From NCBI RefSeq assembly GCF_001577775.1, contig NZ_CP010835.1:930001-994000 (forward strand): a stretch of DNA of 64,000 nt, written 5' to 3'. Each line of letters starts with the position of its first letter. Positions within the stretch are counted from its first letter, which is position 1. The translations under genes were made by a program, and so were the position numbers. This stretch comes from Pyrococcus kukulkanii (GTDB taxonomy: Archaea > Methanobacteriota_B > Thermococci > Thermococcales > Thermococcaceae). The notes beneath the pieces were generated by a model. The model was not told the origin of the DNA. It saw only the letters and a program-made list of their open reading frames with translations, and did no database searches. This document shows positions 60,639 to 64,000 of the stretch, in pieces.

Positions 60639-61219
60639 TGGTAAGGCCCGAGCTTAAGGAGTACATGGAGAAGGTTATTGAAGCTCTAAAAGATAAATCC
60701 CCAAAAGAGGTTTTGAGTTATGCGATATTTAATGAGGAGGATGAGGTTGAATATTATAGGAAGTTGGCCGAGCACGCGAGAAGGGAGAGCATTAGAGTTC
60801 TATTCCTTCAAATGGCCGAAGAGAGCTTAGAGCACAAGGAGAAGCTCCTGAAACTTTTCAGGAGGTTATATCCTGGGGAAGAACCTGTTAAGGTTGAAGC
60901 TCCTCCAGTTGAAGTTGCTCCTTTCTATCCCAAGTTTGAGACCGTCGATGAGTACCTAGAGGCCTTGGAATACTGCATGGAGAGCGAGCTATTTGCGAGA
61001 GAAACTTATGAGATTCTAGCTCAAAAAGCGGTTAACGAAGATTCCAGAGTTTTGTTTGTGCAATTAGCCGAGATGGAGAGAGATCATTACCTGAGGCTCA
61101 AGAAAGCATATGAGTTACTCACAGGTTTCAAAAGCAAAAAGATGATGCCTGAAGACATCGAACCTGGGGGTACATCTTCCCCGACAAGGAGAAAGCTAGG
61201 TACGTGTTCCTTGACCTAG
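60638..61219 (+). CDS. Ferritin-like (rubrerythrin) protein, N-terminal part of a frameshifted DUF835 fusion
   Basis: 193 residues as read. Two diiron half-sites are visible: FNEEDEVEYYRKLAEHA with AEESLEHKEKLL, and YCMESELFARETYEILA with AEMERDHYLRL. The start is TTG 60638 or ATG 60665 (AAGGAG close upstream). Near the end the frame changes at GGGGG (61166-61170): one inserted base would join EDIEPGG to YIFPDKEKARYVFLDLA and so to the DUF835 domain in the next frame. As read, the tail SSPTRRKLGTCSLT is out of frame. Third unit under the ATTAGG-type operator. Confidence 0.85.
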   Translation: MVRPELKEYMEKVIEALKDKSPKEVLSYAIFNEEDEVEYYRKLAEHARRESIRVLFLQMAEESLEHKEKLLKLFRRLYPGEEPVKVEAPPVEVAPFYPKFETVDEYLEALEYCMESELFARETYEILAQKAVNEDSRVLFVQLAEMERDHYLRLKKAYELLTGFKSKKMMPEDIEPGGTSSPTRRKLGTCSLT

Positions 61220-61590
61220 CTGCAACTAGGGAGGGTTACGTTTTTAGCAGGGATCCTCCCGAGAAAGTTAGAGACTGGATGAAGAGAGATGTAAACACGA
61301 TATGGATAAGCCCAGCCCCGATAAAGGGCTCAATTAGTCCCAGAACTCTCATTGAATCTAAGGAGAACCTCGTTGAGATCCTCAGAAGGGGGAATGTTGT
61401 GTTACTCTTGGAAAATTTGGAGTTCATACTTGCAAAGGAGGACTTCGGAGAAGTTTTGGACTTGATGTCGACCTTAAGGGATGCAGCAATTGCGTACGGC
61501 TCTTATTTACTTGTTCATACAATAAAAGATGCAATAGAAAAGAAGGAATGGGTGATTCTAACCTCAGAGCTAAAAATTATAGAAGATTAA
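61204..61590 (+). CDS. DUF835 domain, C-terminal part of the split ferritin-like gene
   Basis: 128 residues: MFLDLAATREGYVFSRDPPEKVRDWM, TIWISPAPIKGSISPRTLIESKENLVEIL and VVLLLENLEFILAKEDFGEVLDLMSTLRDAAIAYGSYLLVHTI are DUF835 hallmarks (a P-loop-less signalling-like domain of Thermococcales). Homology in this frame begins upstream, at about 61171, inside the ferritin-like gene. This supports a single original gene; whether this half is translated separately (GTG 61204) is unknown. Tail-to-tail with putP, overlapping by 4 bp. Confidence 0.75.
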   Translation: MFLDLAATREGYVFSRDPPEKVRDWMKRDVNTIWISPAPIKGSISPRTLIESKENLVEILRRGNVVLLLENLEFILAKEDFGEVLDLMSTLRDAAIAYGSYLLVHTIKDAIEKKEWVILTSELKIIED

Positions 61591-63068
61591 GCTTCCATGG
61601 CCTTCATTAGCTCTTCTACATTTTCTGGTGGCTTTGTAACTAAGCTTACAAGGATTGTTGCTATTAGGGCAAATATGAATGCTGGGACGAGCTCATATAA
61701 TCCTGTTACTTCCTTAAGATAAAGTTTCCAAACTATTGTAGTTATCGTTCCAACGATCATTCCTGCTACTACTCCCCACTTTGTGGTTCTCTTCCAGTAT
61801 AGGGAGAGTAGGAGTGTCGGTCCTATTGAAGCTCCCAACCCGCCCCAAGCGAAGAGAACGAACCAGAATATAATATCCTTAGCATAGTAAGCAAGAATTG
61901 CAGCCAAGAACCCTATCACTAATACAGTCACCCTGCTGATCTTGAGGGCTGTCTTTTCATCAAGCTTCTCTCCCTTTCTTATGACCTCCTGATAAAAGTC
62001 TTTGACGACTGTTGAGGATACTACAAGTAACTGAGAGTCGGCCGTTGATAAAATAGCTGCGAAAATGCCACCCATAAGTATTCCATAGAGTAGGGGACCG
62101 AAGAACTGGGCACTTAGGTAAGGATATATCATCTCCTCGCTCTCATTTGGTAGCATTCCGACTTCCGGAACTAGTGCCCTTCCAGCTAAACCCACGAATA
62201 TTGCACCCCAAGCTAGGACAACGTTCCAGAACGTTCCTATAACCGTGGACTGCCTAAGCCTATCGGGGTCGTTTATCGACATGTACCTAACTATGATGTG
62301 GGGTTGCCCTGGGGATCCTAGGCCAATCCCTAGGAAGCCTATTACAACTCCAGCTCCAAATGCCCAAGGATCAACATACTTCGGGTTTAATTGATGTAAA
62401 ACTTCAAGAACCGCGTTAACGCCACCAACCTTAGCAACGGCAACGGCTGGAAGAACTGTGAGTCCTATGATCATTATGACTGCCCTTATGACATCATTAT
62501 AAGCTACGGCTATGAATCCGCCAAGAACCATATAGACTACTATCATCAGAACTGCTATTATGAGGCCAGTGAATAAGCTTATTCCAAGTGCGGCACTTAA
62601 CGTCTTTGCTCCCGCGTTGAACTGGGCACCGACGTAGGATGTGAGGAATATAACGATAATTATCGAAACTACGAGCCTAACAATCTTGCTTGTATCCCTA
62701 AATCTTGCCTCGAAGTAGTCTGGAACAGTTATGGCATTGAACTTCTCAGAAAATCTCCTAAGCCTCATTCCCATGTAAACGAACTGGAGCATTTCCACGG
62801 TTATATAACCAACTGCTGCCCATACCGCAGTTACTCCCATTTTGTATGCCATTCCGCTCAGTCCAAGAACTAGCCAACTAGACCTTCCTGAAGAGACAGC
62901 TGATAGGGCAACTGTGATTTTGTCCATGGCCCTTCCGCCAACGAAGAAGTCTTCCTCCGTCTTTGTTCTTTTCATAACCAAGAATCCTACGAATATTGGG
63001 AGCAACAGGGTAAATAGGAACGCTGCAAATGCTACTGGATTCTTTAGCATCTCGTATGCTGAGCTCAT
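61587..63068 (-). CDS. Sodium/solute symporter (SSS family, PutP-like)
   Basis: 493 residues, 13 helices. SSS signatures are EEDFFVGGRAMDKITVALSAVSSGRSSWLVLGLSGMAY (Na+ site), GSPGQPHIIVRYMSINDPDRLRQS and MGGIFAAILSTADSQLLVVSSTVV. Closest in pattern to proline permeases, but substrate assignment by sequence alone is unsafe. The ATG at 63068 overlaps a 33-residue membrane peptide gene by ATGA. Confidence 0.92.
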   Translation of the reverse strand: MSSAYEMLKNPVAFAAFLFTLLLPIFVGFLVMKRTKTEEDFFVGGRAMDKITVALSAVSSGRSSWLVLGLSGMAYKMGVTAVWAAVGYITVEMLQFVYMGMRLRRFSEKFNAITVPDYFEARFRDTSKIVRLVVSIIIVIFLTSYVGAQFNAGAKTLSAALGISLFTGLIIAVLMIVVYMVLGGFIAVAYNDVIRAVIMIIGLTVLPAVAVAKVGGVNAVLEVLHQLNPKYVDPWAFGAGVVIGFLGIGLGSPGQPHIIVRYMSINDPDRLRQSTVIGTFWNVVLAWGAIFVGLAGRALVPEVGMLPNESEEMIYPYLSAQFFGPLLYGILMGGIFAAILSTADSQLLVVSSTVVKDFYQEVIRKGEKLDEKTALKISRVTVLVIGFLAAILAYYAKDIIFWFVLFAWGGLGASIGPTLLLSLYWKRTTKWGVVAGMIVGTITTIVWKLYLKEVTGLYELVPAFIFALIATILVSLVTKPPENVEELMKAMEA

Positions 63069-63166
63069 ACTTTCACCTCCTTGCCACTAATGTAATAAAC
63101 GAGTATTGATGCCATAATTATCAACATTGGTAGCACAAATAATACAAATTTTGCCCAACCGTACAT
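63065..63166 (-). CDS. 33-residue symporter small accessory membrane protein
   Basis: From ATG 63166 with GGAGGTGAAC upstream, the frame encodes MYGWAKFVLFVLPMLIIMAS and ILVYYISGKEVKV, a single transmembrane helix. Its stop overlaps the symporter start by ATGA. Small proteins in this position are known beside SSS-family carriers as accessory subunits. A strong ribosome site plus the overlap argue that it is real. Confidence 0.82.
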   Translation of the reverse strand: MYGWAKFVLFVLPMLIIMASILVYYISGKEVKV

Positions 63167-63205
63167 CAGTTCACCTCCATGTCCATTGAGCATCTTAATT
63201 GGGGA

Positions 63206-63267
63206 GTTTACATATATAAACTTTACGAATGTAAACGATAGACCTAAAATTATTAGAATCTCCTAAT
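63206..63267. promoter_or_regulatory. Promoter and operator region of the symporter operon
   Basis: GTTTA-CATATA-TAAAC (63206-63221) is a palindrome containing the minus-strand TATA. TTTAC-GAAT-GTAAA (63222-63235) follows, and ATTAGA-ATCT-CCTAAT (63252-63267) matches the ATTAGG-N4-CCTAAT box with one mismatch. The last two resemble, in the same plus-strand order, the elements before the radical SAM gene. No gene is credible in 63268-63375. Confidence 0.5.
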
Positions 63268-63375
63268 CAGATCGTCAAATATTTAAATGGTGAGACATAA
63301 GTCGAAATTGTGGTCTATATGAAGGCCATTAGAGCAATTTTCTTAATGAAGAAAGAGAATAAGCAGACCTTAACT

Positions 63376-64000
63376 CTAGGAGCCATAATTATGAGGAGTT
63401 GTCTTTTGTGAAATATTGGTTGAAGTTTTTAAAGCAACTCTTGCTGCAGCTTCAGCGTTACTCATAATGGGTTCTTTTAGATCAACGATATCGCCAAATA
63501 CCCTCCCTAACTTCCAAAGAAGAATTGGTTTAAGTATATCCCTAGCTCCAAAGTAAAATCCCCCTGCTATTCCGAGCTTTCCTTGAATACTTTCAAATTT
63601 TAACCTCTGCACTGCAGCTAGATAAGATGAAACAATTTCTTCAGCAGCTCGTTCCAATATTAGCCTAGCTACTTGATCTCCCTCTCTTGCAGCTTTAACA
63701 ACATAAGGAGCAAACCCAGCAATAAGTGTCTTTTTATTCTCTGATGAGTATATTGCTCTTATAATACTGTCAGGACTATCGTTTTCTATCCCGAGATATT
63801 CCTTTAAATAATTATACAGGATTGTGGGTTGCCCTCTCCCATCATAAAATTTTAACCCCGCTCTTACTCCTTCCTGACCAACCCAGTATCCACTTCCTTC
63901 GTCTCCAACTAAATGGCCCCATCCTCCAACTCTTACTCTCTCACCTTTCTCATTAACTCCATATGCAATAGAACCGGTCCCAGCAATAAATACAACCCCT
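63376..64000 (-). CDS. BadF/N-acetylglucosamine-kinase-type ATPase, 5' end outside the window
   Basis: 208 codons visible, open to the window edge. GVVFIAGTGSIAYGV (phosphate-2/adenosine loop), GGWGHLVGDEGSGYWVGQEG and GIAGGFYFGARDIL are typical of the BadF/BcrA ATPase family that includes archaeal N-acetylglucosamine and glucosamine kinases. The N-terminal phosphate-1 loop lies beyond 64000. Stop at 63376-63378. Confidence 0.88.
   Translation of the reverse strand, partial: GVVFIAGTGSIAYGVNEKGERVRVGGWGHLVGDEGSGYWVGQEGVRAGLKFYDGRGQPTILYNYLKEYLGIENDSPDSIIRAIYSSENKKTLIAGFAPYVVKAAREGDQVARLILERAAEEIVSSYLAAVQRLKFESIQGKLGIAGGFYFGARDILKPILLWKLGRVFGDIVDLKEPIMSNAEAAARVALKTSTNISQKTTPHNYGS

Noticed and set aside
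63319-63411. 30-codon plus-strand frame after the ATTAGA-ATCT-CCTAAT box
   Set aside because: It overlaps the end of the BadF-type gene, has no ribosome site and no recognisable product. It might be a remnant but cannot be supported as a gene.
1-64000. CRISPR array or cas genes
   Set aside because: No regularly spaced direct repeats of 25-40 bp and no Cas-like proteins were found in the window.

Overview
The window is chromosomal DNA of a hyperthermophilic archaeon of the Thermococcales, most likely a Pyrococcus. Supporting signs are the gene families (AGOG DNA glycosylase, beta-RFAP synthase, MptE, XPD helicase, Mrp-linked group 4 [NiFe]-hydrogenase, DUF1464, DUF835), short or leaderless 5' ends behind BRE/TATA boxes, a tRNA with encoded CCA, a C/D box sRNA, and AT-rich spacers in which structured RNAs stand out by high GC. 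Genes are tightly packed with many ATGA or GTGA overlaps. No CRISPR array or intact insertion sequence was found.

Layout. 0-12 kb is mostly housekeeping: CBS protein (cut by the window edge), XPD helicase, nucleoside diphosphate kinase, an ArsA-like ATPase with a MIP18-like protein, CstA, MptE, TruA, a C/D box sRNA and two GC-rich structured non-coding stretches. 11.4-17.5 kb is accessory: a decayed HEPN/MNT pair, an ABC-2 exporter converging on an AlbA_2 regulator (both preceded by GTTAAC repeats), and an archaeal ATPase behind tandem palindromes. 17.5-32.3 kb holds a CcdA-like protein, an FmdE protein with an iron-complex-type ABC importer behind a SurR-type site, TatD-like hydrolase, a second ABC exporter, AGOG, beta-RFAP synthase, tRNA-Leu(GAG), an AAA/DUF4143 ATPase, and the 5-oxoprolinase operon pxpABC with a VapBC-type module between pxpA and pxpB. 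32.3-36.9 kb is a scar zone with gene remnants, a GC-rich GNAT/HXXEE pair that looks transferred, DUF1464 and a ruined ATPase. 37.2-53.8 kb is the energy-metabolism core: two ferritin-like proteins, hydrogenase maturation protease, MobA, and one long operon encoding a molybdopterin oxidoreductase, its 16-Cys ferredoxin, a group 4 [NiFe]-hydrogenase and an Mrp-type Na+/H+ antiporter, with a TetR gene upstream. 53.8-57.8 kb is decayed apart from a DUF364 gene and one large exported protein of unknown function. 57.8-64 kb holds a radical SAM protein, two ferredoxin-containing MinD-type ATPases, a ferritin-like/DUF835 gene, a sodium/solute symporter with a 33-residue partner, and the end of a BadF-type kinase.

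How it works together. The 39.5-53.1 kb operon is organised like a formate hydrogenlyase: oxidation at the molybdopterin site, electrons through the ferredoxin subunit to the hydrogenase, and H2 evolution coupled to ion pumping by the Mrp module. MobA and the maturation protease next door supply cofactor and processing. The catalytic subunit, however, lacks two residues expected of a formate dehydrogenase, so its substrate is open. The strongest regulatory signal is a 16-bp operator, ATTAGG-N4-CCTAAT, repeated in front of three consecutive transcription units at 57.8, 58.8 and 60.6 kb, with a one-mismatch copy near the symporter. It defines an apparent local regulon of Fe-S and ferritin-like proteins. 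Two clean frameshifts at G/C runs (near 21,750 and 61,168) split genes that otherwise read as intact.
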